Of a DNA stretch of 64,000 bases, positions 50,727 through 61,900 are shown piece by piece (the first letter of the stretch is position 1; each line of letters opens with the position of its first letter). The DNA comes from Dehalococcoidia bacterium (lineage in GTDB: Bacteria > Chloroflexota > Dehalococcoidia > GIF9 > AB-539-J10): assembly GCA_030615625.1 (NCBI GenBank), contig JAUWYX010000001.1, forward strand, positions 62,001 to 126,000. The letters are read 5' to 3'. The notes under the pieces are model-generated. The model ran no database searches. It saw nothing but the letters and a program-made list of their open reading frames with translations, and was not told the origin of the DNA. Position numbers and translations under genes: made by a program.

Positions 50727-50757
50727 TTTTCCTTTTCCTTGCTTCTTCGCGCTTCTG

Positions 50758-53205
50758 TCATGATGCTACCACAATATTTACTACTCGCTTGGGGACATAA
50801 ATGACTCTGGTAAGTTTCTTACCATCAATATAAACCTTCACTCGCTCTCGACCCAACGCTAAATCCTTGGCTTCAGCTTCATTTATGGAAGTGGGCACAA
50901 GCACCTTATCGCGAATCTTGCCATTTACCTGAATGACTAAGGTAATCTCTTCTTCCTTGGCTAGCTCTTCGTCATACTCAGGCCATGGTTGATTATGAAT
51001 ACTGTAGGGATGCTCAGTCCTGGTCCACAACTCCTCGGCAAGATGAGGAGCGGTGGGGGCAAGGAGAAGCAGAAAATAGCTAATAGCTTCCCACCATAGA
51101 GAACCTGACACCACCCCGCGCTCTTTAACCTTAGATAGGTAGTTGCTGAATTCCATAAGGCTGGCCACCATGGTGTTGAAGCGGAACTTTTCCAAATCAG
51201 CAGTCACCTCTTTAATTGCCTTATGCGTTAAATGGAGGAATTCTTTCTCAGCCTCAGGGTCAGCAACACGGCTAGTATAGTCTGTTGTTATTAAGCCCCA
51301 CACCCGGTTTAGCCAGCGGCTGACGCCCACAATACCCCTATCATTCCATTCTCCCCCCAGCTCCCAGGGACCGATAAACATGAGATACCCACGAGCGGCA
51401 TCAGCTCCTAACTCAGCCACATATTCGTCGGGGGCAATTACATTGCCTCTAGATTTGCTCATCTTATCACCACGATAAATTATAGTCCCCTGATTGAATA
51501 GACGAGTAAAGGGCTCATCGAAGTTGAGCAGGCCCATATCTCTCAATGTTTTGATAAAAAAACGAGCGTAGAAGAGATGCATAACTGCGTGCTCAGCCCC
51601 ACCGGTATATAAATCCACAGGCAACCAGAATTTCACTTTGGTAGCATCGAAAGGAGCATCCCTAGTTTCCGGACTGGTGTACCTTAAGAAATACCAGGAA
51701 GAACACATAAAAGTATCCATGGTATCAGTTTCTCTTCGTGCTGGCCCAGAGCATTTGGGACAGGTGGTATTAACGAATGACTGACAATATTTCAGGGGAG
51801 ATTCCCCAGTAGGTTTAAATTCCGCATTGGGAGGAAGCAGAACAGGCAAATCCTCCTCAGGCACAGGGACTATGCCACATTTATCACAATAAATTATAGG
51901 TATGGGCGCTCCCCAATACCTCTGTCTGGAGATAAGCCAATCACGAAGGCGATAAATAACCGTACGCTTGCCCCATCCTTTCTCCTCCAATAAAGCACAG
52001 ATTGCCTCGTATCCTTGTTCACTGGGTAAACCGCTAAACTCTCCAGAATTTACCATTGTACCTGAGCCAGTATATACTTCCGTCAATTCTTCACCTGTCC
52101 AACCCGGAGGAGCAATAACTGTTTGCACAGGTATCTTAAACTTCCTGGCAAACTCCAGGTCTCGTTCATCATGAGCCGGCACTGCCATCACTGCTCCGGT
52201 GCCATAAGTTGGCAATACATAATCAGTAATCCAGATGGGCACTCTCTCTCCGCTTAGAGGATTGACAATGTAGCTTCCCAGAAAGACCCCTGTTTTATCC
52301 TTGCCTAGTGCTATCCGTTCGTACTCAGTTTGCCGCCGACACCAAGCAATATATTCGTCTACTTCAGCTTTACACTCTGGGATAGTTAATTGAGAAACTA
52401 AAGGATGCTCCGGAGCCAGGAGGAAGAAAGTCACCCCAAAAATAGTATCAGGGCGAGTGGTAAACACCTTTATCTCTCTTTGCTCTACCCTCTCATGCTC
52501 TAGCCGGAAGGAAATTTCAGCGCCCTCGCTCTTGCCTACCCAGTTCCTCTGCATTATCTTTATGCGTTCTGGCCAGTCCAGACGACTATGATCGAGCAGT
52601 TCCTCGGCGTATTTAGTAATCCTGAAGAACCACTGCTCCAGCTCTCTTTTAGTCACTGGCGTGCTGCACCTCTCACAAAAACCTTCCCCTATCACTTGTT
52701 CATTAGCCAACACTGTCTGACATCTAGGACACCAGTTAACAGGCGCTTCAGCCCGATAGGCCAGACCAGCGTGATAAAATTTAAGGAAAAACCACTGCGT
52801 CCATTTGTAATAGTCCGGCAGGCAAGTAACTACTTCACGATTCCAGTCATATATTGCCCCTATACTCTTGAGTTGCCGACGCATATTCTCTATATTTCTC
52901 ATTGTCCAATCATAAGGATGAATTCCATGGTTGATGGCAGCGTTTTCCGCCGGTAAGCCAAAGGCGTCAAAGCCCATAGGATGAAGCACATTATAGCCCT
53001 GCATCCTTTTAAATCTGGCATAAACATCTGAGGGCGCCATGGCGTACCAATGACCAATGTGAAGGTCTCCCGAGGTATAGGGGAACATGGTCAGGGCATA
53101 AAATTTCGGGCGTCTACTATGCTCCTTTACCTCATAAATATGGTCAACTGCCCACCTCTGTTGCCATCTCTTTTCGATTTCTTGAGGGTTATATTTCTGA
53201 GCCAT
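50758..53205 (-). CDS. leuS: Leucyl-tRNA synthetase, 815 aa
   Basis: The HIGH motif appears in YTSGDLHIGHWYAM and the KMSKS loop in GDKMSKSRGNVIAPDEYV. An editing insert (TYGTGAVMAVPAHDERD) and a zinc region (CPRCQTVLANEQ...CERC) are present. Length and order are normal for bacterial LeuRS. It is divergent from the VLRF1-like gene. Confidence 0.97.
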   Translation of the reverse strand: MAQKYNPQEIEKRWQQRWAVDHIYEVKEHSRRPKFYALTMFPYTSGDLHIGHWYAMAPSDVYARFKRMQGYNVLHPMGFDAFGLPAENAAINHGIHPYDWTMRNIENMRRQLKSIGAIYDWNREVVTCLPDYYKWTQWFFLKFYHAGLAYRAEAPVNWCPRCQTVLANEQVIGEGFCERCSTPVTKRELEQWFFRITKYAEELLDHSRLDWPERIKIMQRNWVGKSEGAEISFRLEHERVEQREIKVFTTRPDTIFGVTFFLLAPEHPLVSQLTIPECKAEVDEYIAWCRRQTEYERIALGKDKTGVFLGSYIVNPLSGERVPIWITDYVLPTYGTGAVMAVPAHDERDLEFARKFKIPVQTVIAPPGWTGEELTEVYTGSGTMVNSGEFSGLPSEQGYEAICALLEEKGWGKRTVIYRLRDWLISRQRYWGAPIPIIYCDKCGIVPVPEEDLPVLLPPNAEFKPTGESPLKYCQSFVNTTCPKCSGPARRETDTMDTFMCSSWYFLRYTSPETRDAPFDATKVKFWLPVDLYTGGAEHAVMHLFYARFFIKTLRDMGLLNFDEPFTRLFNQGTIIYRGDKMSKSRGNVIAPDEYVAELGADAARGYLMFIGPWELGGEWNDRGIVGVSRWLNRVWGLITTDYTSRVADPEAEKEFLHLTHKAIKEVTADLEKFRFNTMVASLMEFSNYLSKVKERGVVSGSLWWEAISYFLLLLAPTAPHLAEELWTRTEHPYSIHNQPWPEYDEELAKEEEITLVIQVNGKIRDKVLVPTSINEAEAKDLALGRERVKVYIDGKKLTRVIYVPKRVVNIVVAS

Positions 53206-53254
53206 ATTTGCTAAAGTTTAACCTAAGTCAGGGTGAATTAAAAGCCCCTCTCCA

Positions 53255-54022
53255 TTGCTGGAAATCAACGTGGAAAAGGAAATTCTTAGCAAAATTCGGC
53301 TGTATGAACTTTTGTCCAGACTCGAAAGCAGCCCTGGAGACTATATAAGTCTGTATATAAAACCTTCTTCTTTTCCCTATTGCACAAATGGACTATCGCT
53401 TCAGCCTCAATACAATACATATGCCCACGAAATTAAGGAATTAGTCAACATCAAAGCTGTAGCTCGAGTAGTTGAAAGGTACAACACGGGAGTAGCTATA
53501 TATTGGCAAAAGAACGGCAGTAAATATATAGTGTTGCCGCCATTTCCTATTACTGAAGATAAAATTTCACTAGGTAAGTTTGATGCTTCCCCCCTATTAG
53601 CAGCCCTGGAACGAGCATATGTTATCGGTGTGGTGCTGGTAACATGGGGGACATACTCCATAGGAATTTTCCATCGTGACAATCTAGTAAAATCAAAAAC
53701 GGGCACAGGGTATATCCATAAGGAACATAGGAAAGGGGGGAGAAGCGAAAAAAGATTTGCCCGCAGAACTGAAGAACAGAAGAAGGATTTTCTGAGGAAG
53801 GTTAGCAATAGAATTGAGGAAGAATTTAAGAATTGCACGCTGGATTATATATTTTTGGGAGGGAATAGATTAATCCGCGCACCCTTATTAAGAGAATGCA
53901 AATACCTTCAGCGAGAAGCCCAGAAAATTTCCCAGAGGGTTTTGAATCTAAGATGTGCAGACAAGGAAGCCTTGCATCACAGTCTTAGGGAGATAACAAA
54001 CTCTCTGGTCTTTACTTTTTGA
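53255..54022 (+). CDS. VLRF1-like (Vms1/eRF1-fold) release factor family protein, 255 aa
   Basis: Vms1-like release factors free stalled nascent chains from peptidyl-tRNA on ribosome subunits. The C-terminal half matches the family in EHRKGG followed by RSEKRFARRTEEQ and in LDYIFLGGNRLIRAPLL. In actinobacterial acVLRF1 the catalytic loop is GGxSQxRFARR; here the Gln position is Glu. The first half (LYELLSRLESSPGDYISLYIK) resembles the eRF1 N-domain of this family. If the Gln is truly required, this protein may bind without hydrolysing, or use another residue. It stands alone beside leuS. Confidence 0.72.
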   Translation: MLEINVEKEILSKIRLYELLSRLESSPGDYISLYIKPSSFPYCTNGLSLQPQYNTYAHEIKELVNIKAVARVVERYNTGVAIYWQKNGSKYIVLPPFPITEDKISLGKFDASPLLAALERAYVIGVVLVTWGTYSIGIFHRDNLVKSKTGTGYIHKEHRKGGRSEKRFARRTEEQKKDFLRKVSNRIEEEFKNCTLDYIFLGGNRLIRAPLLRECKYLQREAQKISQRVLNLRCADKEALHHSLREITNSLVFTF

Positions 54023-54170
54023 GACTATTCTCAAAAAGATATCAGAATATCCCGGGAAATAAATATCCCCTAAAGATTCAAGCCCACTCGCTTGTGGATT
54101 TCACGCAAACGCAGATAGCAGCACTATCGATGCGTGACCCCTCTCAACACCCAGTGACCGCCGTAGAAAT

Positions 54171-54317
54171 TTAGGCTTTCTCTATTCTGAATACTTTTGT
54201 GCCGCAGTTAGGGCAGACACCTTGTGTTGCTGGTCTGCGGTTCTTGAGTGTAACCCGCCTTGGGTTCCTTATCTCTACCTTTCTCCTGCACTTCATGCAA
54301 TAAGCTGTTGCCATCAT
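54171..54317 (-). CDS. DUF5679 zinc-ribbon miniprotein, 48 aa
   Basis: Not in the ORF track because it is short. It starts MMATAYCMKCRRKVEI, has a second C-x2-C in VCPNCGTKVFRIEKA, and has a basic middle (RNPRRVTLKNRR). This matches the DUF5679 family of one-zinc proteins. AAAAGGAGGGC precedes the ATG. The function is unknown. Confidence 0.85.
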   Translation of the reverse strand: MMATAYCMKCRRKVEIRNPRRVTLKNRRPATQGVCPNCGTKVFRIEKA

Positions 54318-54487
54318 GCCCTCCTTTTAATTTTGTTACACCTATATTGTTACTATAAGAACAAAGCTTTGTCAATACCCTTTGGGCTTTCAAAGCAAAG
54401 ATTGTAAAAATTTAACCATTTTAGCAAGCTAGGCAAGAACCAAAAACTATTTAGAGTCCCGCTACTAAACTACATGTGGCATTCTAG

Positions 54488-55948
54488 TTAAAATAAACCC
54501 GATAGCCGCTGCAATGCCGTATCGAATCGTTTCAGGCAGTTCTCCTTTCCCAATACTGCCATGGTCTGAAATAATGGTGGTGCCGCAGTACGCCCTGTAA
54601 CAGCTACCCTTAACAAACCGAAGAATTTCCCCGTACCTAAGTTTAGCTCTGCGGCCAAAGGACGCAGGATACCCTCGAGCGTAGTGGCATCCCAGGTCGT
54701 TACTTCTTTTAACTTTTGCAAAGCAATCGTGATAGCTTTAGCAGCCGATTTAGCATCCAGCTCTCTGCTTAAAAGCAGGCTTGTATCGTATTGCAGCTCA
54801 TCAAGGAAAAAAAAGATAGCAAGCTGAGGAATCTCAGCTAAGGTTTTGGCTCGCTCCTGAATGAGAGACAGAACCTGGCTGACGTAATTGCTATCCAATG
54901 GGCGTTTTACCGACTTTGGCAACTCTCTATCTAAAAATGGCATGGCTTGCTGGACAAATTCTCCCAGGCTTAGTTTGCGCAAATAAACCCCGTTCATCCA
55001 TTCTAGCTTATCTTTATTAAAGATAGCCGCTGTTTTGCCTACCCTTTCCAGAGAGAAGTGCTTTATTAACTCTTCTTGGGATAATAACTCAGTTCGATCA
55101 TCAAGCGACCAGCCCAAAAGCACCAAGAAATTGACCATTGCATCTGGGAGGTATCCCTGCTTTTGATATTCAGTGATAGTGGTCGCACCGTGCCTTTTGG
55201 ACAGTTTGGCACGGTCAGGTCCCAGAATCATAGGTAAATGAGCAAATTGTGGAGCTTGCCAGTTTAGAGCTTGGTAAAGCAAAACATGGCGAGGAGTGCT
55301 GGAAAGCCACTCATCAGCCCTGAGAACATGTGAGATAGCCATTAAATGGTCATCTACTATACTGGCCAGGTGATATGTGGGATAACCATCGGATTTGAGC
55401 AGGACAAAGTCATCCAGGACATCGTGCTTGAAAGTTACCGGGCCATGAATTAAGTCGTAGAAAGTGGTTTCGCCTTCAAGAGGCGTTTTAAAGCGAATCA
55501 CGAGAGTAATACCTGTTGCTTTTAACTGAGTTCTTTCATGTTGTGTTAAATCTCGACAATGGCGATCATATTTTGGTGGCTGTTTGTGTTTTGCCTGCTC
55601 TTGGCGCATCGTCTCTAATCGCTCTGCAGAGCAGTAGCATAAATATGCATGACCCTCCTCAAGCAAGCTATTGGCAATTTCATGGTAAGTGGGCAATCGT
55701 TGTGATTGGAAGTAAGGCCCTTCATCCCAATTTAACCCCAGCCACCGCAAGCTATCTAGTATTACCTCCACTGCGCCTTCTACCTTACGGGTAATGTCAG
55801 TATCTTCAATTCGTAAGATAAACTTGCCGCCGTGATGGCGAGCAAAAAGCCAGTTGAATAGAGCAGTCCTGATGTTGCCTAAATGGGGATACCCTGTAGG
55901 ACTGGGCGCAAAACGAAGTCTAATCGATGTTTCCGCCTCAGACTGCAT
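54488..55948 (-). CDS. gltX: Glutamyl-tRNA synthetase, 486 aa
   Basis: The HIGH-type motif is FAPSPTGYPHLGNIRTALFNW and the KMSKS-type loop is DRAKLSKRHGATTI. Because GatB is encoded in the window, this synthetase may also charge tRNA(Gln) (non-discriminating), but this cannot be decided from sequence here. The C-terminal helical part is complete. Confidence 0.95.
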   Translation of the reverse strand: MQSEAETSIRLRFAPSPTGYPHLGNIRTALFNWLFARHHGGKFILRIEDTDITRKVEGAVEVILDSLRWLGLNWDEGPYFQSQRLPTYHEIANSLLEEGHAYLCYCSAERLETMRQEQAKHKQPPKYDRHCRDLTQHERTQLKATGITLVIRFKTPLEGETTFYDLIHGPVTFKHDVLDDFVLLKSDGYPTYHLASIVDDHLMAISHVLRADEWLSSTPRHVLLYQALNWQAPQFAHLPMILGPDRAKLSKRHGATTITEYQKQGYLPDAMVNFLVLLGWSLDDRTELLSQEELIKHFSLERVGKTAAIFNKDKLEWMNGVYLRKLSLGEFVQQAMPFLDRELPKSVKRPLDSNYVSQVLSLIQERAKTLAEIPQLAIFFFLDELQYDTSLLLSRELDAKSAAKAITIALQKLKEVTTWDATTLEGILRPLAAELNLGTGKFFGLLRVAVTGRTAAPPLFQTMAVLGKENCLKRFDTALQRLSGLF

Positions 55949-55974
55949 TGCACTATATTTTGCGTGACTTAACC

Positions 55975-56235
55975 TTACTTAGAGAGAGTTTGATGTAGCT
56001 TTTTTAATCGCTCCAGATGTTTCCTGAGCCTCTGAGCAAGCTGCTCAACCTGGTTCAAGGCATTTGCAGTATCTTCCATCTCCGTGGTTATTTTGAACAA
56101 AATTTCGCTTTGCCGCCCGCTTAGCCCGGCCTCAAAATCAGCCAATTCCTCTACCCCAGCCTCTCCCATTAACTTGGATAAGAGGGTGCTTTCTCTGTCC
56201 GCTTGCTCTTTAGCGAGTTCCTCATAGGACTTCAT
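55975..56235 (-). CDS. Coiled-coil protein, 86 aa, unknown function
   Basis: A mostly helical, charged protein (DMEDTANALNQVEQLAQRLRKHLERLKKLHQTLSK) with a pattern typical of a coiled coil. The ORF track extends to 56358, but the extra residues look non-conserved, and AAAGGAAACTG lies upstream of the ATG at 56235 (MKSYEELAKEQ), so that start is chosen. It lies just upstream of gltX on the same strand with a gap of 26 bases and may be co-transcribed. Confidence 0.6.
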   Translation of the reverse strand: MKSYEELAKEQADRESTLLSKLMGEAGVEELADFEAGLSGRQSEILFKITTEMEDTANALNQVEQLAQRLRKHLERLKKLHQTLSK

Positions 56236-56417
56236 GTCATCAGTTTCCTTTCTTTTATATCGAGGATGCCAAATTTTAACATGGCTTGATGTCTCAAACA
56301 AGACCTTGATTTGACACGGCACCTGTAGATGGTGCTGCTCCTTTACCTGATTATGCAAATTTCGTTGTTTCTTATATATTAAGGGTTGTTGTTTTTTTAT
56401 TGTGGTGAGTGACCCCG

Positions 56418-58409
56418 ATGCCCCAGTTTAAAATAGTTTCCGATTTTCGTCTTACCGGCGACCAGCCTCAAGCCATAGACAAACTGGTCGAGGGTTTGAA
56501 CAAAGATTACCAAGAACAGACACTGCTTGGAGTCACCGGCAGTGGCAAAACCTTCACCATGGCTAACGTCATTGAGAGAATACAGAGGCCAACCCTGGTT
56601 ATTTGTCACAACAAAACTTTGGCCGCTCAGCTAGCAACCGAGTTCAAGGAATTTCTTCCCGAAAATGCTGTGGAGTATTTTGTCAGCTACTATGACTATT
56701 ATCAGCCGGAGGCTTATATCCCAAGCACCGACCTCTATATTGAGAAGGAAACCGATATAAATGAGGAAATTGACAAACTACGGCATGCCGCTACCAGGTC
56801 TCTCTTCACCCGCCGAGACATAGTTATTGTCGCTTCGGTCTCCTGTATTTATAGTTTAGGCGCACCTGAGGAATATCATGGCTTTGCCCTTACTATTGAA
56901 AGGAACAAACACTACAAGCGAAACAAACTGGTCCGCCATTTGGTGGATATGCAATACGAGAGAAACGATTATGATTTCACCAGAGGTAGATTCCGTATTC
57001 GAGGCGACACTCTAGAGATCCAGCCGGCTTATGAGGAGACAGCCCTCAGAATCGAATTCTGGGGGGACGAGGTTGAGCGCATTGTAGAGGTTGACCCCCT
57101 AACTGGTGAGGTGCTGGCTTACCGCGATCAAGTGGATATTTACCCCGCAAAGCACTTTGTTACCTCCCACGATAAGTTGATGGCGGCAATCGAGGATATC
57201 AAAGTCGAGCTAGAGGAAAGATTAAAGGAGTTAAGGAGCCAGGGAAAGCTACTGGAGGCTCAGAGGCTTGAGGCGCGGACCAATTATGATATCGAAATGC
57301 TTCAGGAAGTAGGGTACTGCACCGGGGTGGAAAATTACTCCCGGCATCTCCAGCGGCGGGCACCGGGAAGCACACCCTGGACTTTGCTGGATTATTTTCC
57401 CTATGACTTCTTGTTGTTCATCGATGAATCACATATGACCCTGCCGCAGATAAGGGGCATGTATCACGGTGATATTTCTCGAAAGCAGACACTGGTTGAT
57501 TACGGCTTTCGCCTCCCTTCAGCCCTGGATAACCGTCCATTGAATTTTGAGGAGTTTAATAAGCACGTCAACCAGGTTATTTACGTCTCTGCTACACCCA
57601 AGCCCTATGAATATGAGCGCAGCCAGCAAGTAGTGGAGCAATTAGTCCGCCCCACTGGTTTACTGGAGCCTACCGTGGAGGTTAAGCCAGTTAAGGGGCA
57701 AATTGACGACCTTATTTATCAGATAAAAAGCAGGGTAGCCAAAGGGGAGCGCTGTTTGGTGACTACCTTGACCAAGCGAATGGCGGAGGAATTAAGCGAC
57801 TACTTGAGGGAAATGGAGATTAAGACTCATTACTTGCATTCGGAGGTAGAGACTTTAGAGCGAGTGGAGATTCTCCGTGACCTCCGCCTTGGCGTCTATG
57901 ATGTGGTAGTGGGTATTAATCTCCTTCGTGAGGGTTTGGACTTGCCTGAGGTGAGCCTGGTAGCCATACTCGATGCTGATAAAGAAGGCTACCTTAGGTC
58001 TGAGGAAGCGCTAATTCAGACCATGGGGCGTGCTGCCAGACACATCAACGCTCATGTCATAATGTATGCTGACAGCATTACCCAATCCATGCAGAAAGCG
58101 ATAGAGGAAACCGGGCGCCGCCGTCAGATTCAAGAGGCTTATAACAAGGAGCACGGTATAACTCCCCAGGGAATCAAAAAGGCAATTAAGGATATAACTG
58201 AGAGGGTTCAAGCAGTAGCCGAGACAAGGGCTCCTTATACGGTTACTCCCATTTCTAAAGAAGAAATGGCTCAACTCATCAGGCAACTGGAATCCCAGAT
58301 GAAGGCAGCGGCCAAGAATCTGGAGTTTGAAAAAGCTGCTATGATTCGCGACCGCATCATCGAATTAAGAAAAGACGAAGAACTAGATTCGCCCATCGTG
58401 AAGCGATAA
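56418..58409 (+). CDS. uvrB: UvrABC excinuclease subunit B, 663 aa
   Basis: UvrB verifies DNA damage. Walker A is [15 protein letters not shown], followed by the beta-hairpin region [23 protein letters not shown]-box [16 protein letters not shown] and helicase motif [18 protein letters not shown]-terminal UVR domain ([20 protein letters not shown]) is present. The ORF track opens at a GTG 9 bases upstream, but the ATG before PQFKIVSDF is more usual. Confidence 0.96.
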   Translation: MPQFKIVSDFRLTGDQPQAIDKLVEGLNKDYQEQTLLGVTGSGKTFTMANVIERIQRPTLVICHNKTLAAQLATEFKEFLPENAVEYFVSYYDYYQPEAYIPSTDLYIEKETDINEEIDKLRHAATRSLFTRRDIVIVASVSCIYSLGAPEEYHGFALTIERNKHYKRNKLVRHLVDMQYERNDYDFTRGRFRIRGDTLEIQPAYEETALRIEFWGDEVERIVEVDPLTGEVLAYRDQVDIYPAKHFVTSHDKLMAAIEDIKVELEERLKELRSQGKLLEAQRLEARTNYDIEMLQEVGYCTGVENYSRHLQRRAPGSTPWTLLDYFPYDFLLFIDESHMTLPQIRGMYHGDISRKQTLVDYGFRLPSALDNRPLNFEEFNKHVNQVIYVSATPKPYEYERSQQVVEQLVRPTGLLEPTVEVKPVKGQIDDLIYQIKSRVAKGERCLVTTLTKRMAEELSDYLREMEIKTHYLHSEVETLERVEILRDLRLGVYDVVVGINLLREGLDLPEVSLVAILDADKEGYLRSEEALIQTMGRAARHINAHVIMYADSITQSMQKAIEETGRRRQIQEAYNKEHGITPQGIKKAIKDITERVQAVAETRAPYTVTPISKEEMAQLIRQLESQMKAAAKNLEFEKAAMIRDRIIELRKDEELDSPIVKR

Positions 58410-58660
58410 TCGGGACAGTTGTTCACCAGGAGTTTGGTCCACTTGAGGCCACCTCCTTGTCCTCCTGGTTGGGGAAATCGACCCATCTCGTCTCGCGTCC
58501 CACTATAGTCCGAGGATGATAAATGTGGCGATCCTACTCCACTGGTGACCAGTCGGAATAGAGCACCGTAGAAACAGTGCCAGTGCTTTGTATCAGGTAT
58601 CCGACCGACAGGAGTCGCTGAACAGGCCAGGACTAAAGTAACGAAATAACCGGTACAAAT
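58410..58660. other. Unexplained 250-base non-coding stretch
   Basis: No gene is recognised between uvrB and the next promoter. The sequence is GC-balanced, with inverted repeats such as ACTGGTGACCAGT and CCAGGAG...CTCCTGG. It lacks the dispersed repeats seen elsewhere. The ORF track opens a minus-strand frame here (58271-58693), but that frame runs into uvrB and lacks a recognisable product. Confidence 0.45.
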
Positions 58661-58696
58661 GGGTGATTGACGCTTTCCCAAAACATGAGCCATAGT
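58655..58696 (+). promoter_or_regulatory. Pilus-type promoter before the HTH/PAS-kinase genes
   Basis: ACAAATGGGTGATTGACG matches the motif before the pilus genes. TTGACG lies at 58667-58672 and a weak -10 box CATAGT at 58691-58696, 50 bases before the start of the HTH gene. Confidence 0.55.
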
Positions 58697-58746
58697 ATAT
58701 TAATAGTATAGTATGGTATAGCTGAGTAGTTTTATGAGAGGAAGAT

Positions 58747-58965
58747 ATGCCTGTTGTTATTAATGGCCAGACCTATTACAGAACAGTCGAAGTTTGCCGG
58801 ATGGTCGGCATCAGTAGAAATACCCTTTTCAGATGGTTGAAGGAAGGGATATTTTTTGATGTCGAGTACCGGGATTGGCGGGGTTGGAGACTATTTACCG
58901 CAGCTCAGTTGGAGACCGTTAGAACGAAGACCAACCACGTTACCGCGATAAATCAGAGCGGCTAA
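58747..58965 (+). CDS. Small MerR/excisionase-like helix-turn-helix protein, 72 aa
   Basis: The helix-turn-helix reads VCRMVGISRNTLFRWLKEG, followed by WRLFTAAQLETV, as in the short DNA-binding modules of MerR-type regulators. There is no effector domain. It is 12 bases upstream of the PAS kinase and very likely its operon mate, perhaps a regulator of the system. The RBS GAGGAAG is present. Confidence 0.82.
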   Translation: MPVVINGQTYYRTVEVCRMVGISRNTLFRWLKEGIFFDVEYRDWRGWRLFTAAQLETVRTKTNHVTAINQSG

Positions 58966-58977
58966 GGAGATGGACAG

Positions 58978-61900
58978 ATGAAATCAATGAAATCAACGGT
59001 CGAACGAACGAATGAAGAAGAGGTGCTAAAGATTCTGAGCGAGCAAGCGCCAGTTGGAGTTTGCATAATGCAGGATGGAAAGTTTTGCTATGTCAACTCC
59101 TACTTCTCAATCGTCACCGGCTACGCGGCAGATGAATTGGTGGGCAAGGATTCTTTTGTGCTTGTCGCTCCCGAAGATAGGGAGATGGTCATGGAAAATG
59201 CCATAAAGATGCTGAAGGGAGAGCTCACTTCGCCATATCAATTCAGGGTAATTTGTAAGGACGGTAACATTATTTGGGTTATGGCGACAGTTAAATCCAT
59301 CCAGAACCATGGGAGACAGGCAGCTCTGGGGAATTACATGGAAATCACCGAACGCAAGCAGATAGAAGATGCAGTGCGACAAAGCGAGGAAAAATATAGA
59401 GCTTTGAGTGAGCAAGCGCCAGTTGGAGTTTGCATCATGCAGGATGGAAAGTTTTGCTATGTCAACTCCAACTTCCCAATCGCCATCGGCTACACGGTAG
59501 ATGAATTGGTAGGCAAGGATTCCTTGGAGATTGTCGTTCCCGAAGATAGGGAGATGGTCATGGAAAATACCATAAAGATGCTGAAGGGAGAGCTCCCTTC
59601 GCCATATCAATTCAGGGTGATTCATAAAGACGGTAGCATTATTTGGGTTATGGCGACAGTTAAATCCGTCCAGTACCATGGGAGACGGGCAACTCTGGGG
59701 AACTACATGGAAATCACCGGGCGCAAGCAGATGGAGGAGACACTTCAAGTCGAGAAGAACAAGCTGCAATCAGTAATAGATGCCATGGCTGATGCCCTCA
59801 CCATACAGGATACAGAATATAACATTATTTTTCAGAACGAGCCGTCGAAGATAGCTTATGGTGACCACCCGGGGGAGAAATGTTACCGAATTTATGCAGG
59901 CAGAGAGAAGAAGTGTGCCAGGTGCCCGGTAGAAGAGGCATTTAAGGATGGTAAGCCACGCACCGTGGAGAGGAGGAAAGTAATGCCCTCGGGAGAGGTT
60001 GCCTTCTGGGAGCTTACGGCCAATCCCATCAGAGACGCTGGGGGAAGAATTGTTTCCTGTCTTGAGATTGGCCGGGACGTTACCGAGCGCAAGAAGCAGG
60101 AGCAGGCGCTGGCTGATGAATTGACACGGCGCCGTCTCCTCGTTGACCAGTCCCTGGACGGGATAGTCGTCCTTGATGTCGACGCCAAGGTAGTAGAGGC
60201 CAACCAGCGCTTTGCCGAGATGCTGGGCTATACCCCTGAGGAAGTCCGTGAGCTCCATACCTGGGACTGGGATAGAAATTTTCCCCCCGAGAAAATACTG
60301 GAGATGGGGCGGAATGTTGACGAGAAGGGTTTACACTTAGAGACGAAGCACACTCGCAAGGATGGCTCGGTCATTGACGTTGATATCAGTATCAACGCAG
60401 CTATGTTCAGGGAGCAGAAGCTGATCTTCTGCGTCTGCCGGGACGTCACCGAGCGTAGGAAAATGGAGGAAGCACTGCGACAAAGCGAGGAAAAGTATAG
60501 AGCTTTGTTCGATAGCTCGGTCATCGGCATGTTTGTTATGGACTCTGAAACTATGAAAATAGGGATGTGTAATCAAGCTGCTGCGAAAATGTTTGGATTT
60601 AGTTCTGTAGAGGAAGCCATCGGAATAAATCCGCTTGACTTCATTCTTCCCGAGGAGAGGGAGAAAGCCCTTGAGATTATTATAGAGGAGATGTTTGGAC
60701 AGGATTTGCGGCGGACTCACGAGTTCCGGGTGGTAAATAAAGATGGTATAGAAGGATGGGTAAGTGTGACGGGTGCGAGGATTATGCATGAGGGCAGATT
60801 AGCGGGTCTAGTTTCAATTACAGACATCACTGAGCGTAAGCAGGCAGTGGAAGCACTGAGGCAATCTGAGGAGAGATACCGGACTATACTGGAGGAGATG
60901 GAAGATGCCTATTTCGAGGTTGATCTCGGTGGACACTTCACCTTTGTCAATAATTCGGTGTGCCGCGACTTGGGATACTCGAGGGAAGAGTTGATTGGAA
61001 TGAGCTATAAAGACTTTACAGTTGAAGATGATATCGAATCCGTATTTCGAATCTTTAATGAAGTGTACCAGACCGGTGTGCCAAACAAGGGCTTCCCTTG
61101 GAAGACCATTCGCAAAGACAGGATCCGTGGGTTTGCCGAAACATCGGTCTCTGTTCTGCGAAACGACAAGGGCGAAATTATCGGGTTCCGTGGCGTTGGG
61201 CGTGACATCACCGAGCGCAGGCAGGCAGAGGAGAAACTGCGACAAAGCAAGGAAAATTATAGAGCTTTGTTCGATAGCTCAGTCACTGGCACGCTTGTTG
61301 TGGACGCTGAAACTATGAAAGTAGTGATAGGTAATCAAGCCGCTGTGAAAATGTTTGGATTTAGTTCCGCGGAGGAAGGCGTTGGGGTAAATCTTCTTGA
61401 CTTCGTTCCTCCGGAGGAGAGGGAGAAAGCTCTTGAGCTTATTAAGAAGGAGCTGTTTGAACAGGACTCGCGGCGAGCCTTCGATCTTCAGGCGGTGACC
61501 AAAGATGGCAGAAAAATATGGATAAGTGCGACGGGTGCGAGAATTACCCATGGGAGCAGATTAGCGGGTTTACTTTCTTTTACTGACGTCACCGAGCGCA
61601 AGCAGACAGAAGAGAAGTTGCGACAAAGCGAGGAGAATTACAAGACTTTGTTCAATAGCTCGGTCATCGGCATGTATGTTCTGGACGTTGAAACTATGCA
61701 AGTAGTGATGGGGAATCGAGCCGCTGTGGAAATGGCTGGATTTGGTTCTGCAGGGGAAGGCATTGGAATGAATCCGCTTGACTTTGTTATTCCAGAGGAC
61801 AGGGAGCAAGTTCTTGGGGTTGCCGCGAAAGAGTTTGAACAAGACTTGCGGCGGACTCACGAGGTTCGGGTAGTAGGCAAAGATGGCGGGACAGGATGGA

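Noticed and set aside
58271-58693. Minus-strand ORF of 140 aa across the uvrB end
   Set aside because: It overlaps uvrB heavily and has no recognisable domain or start signal.
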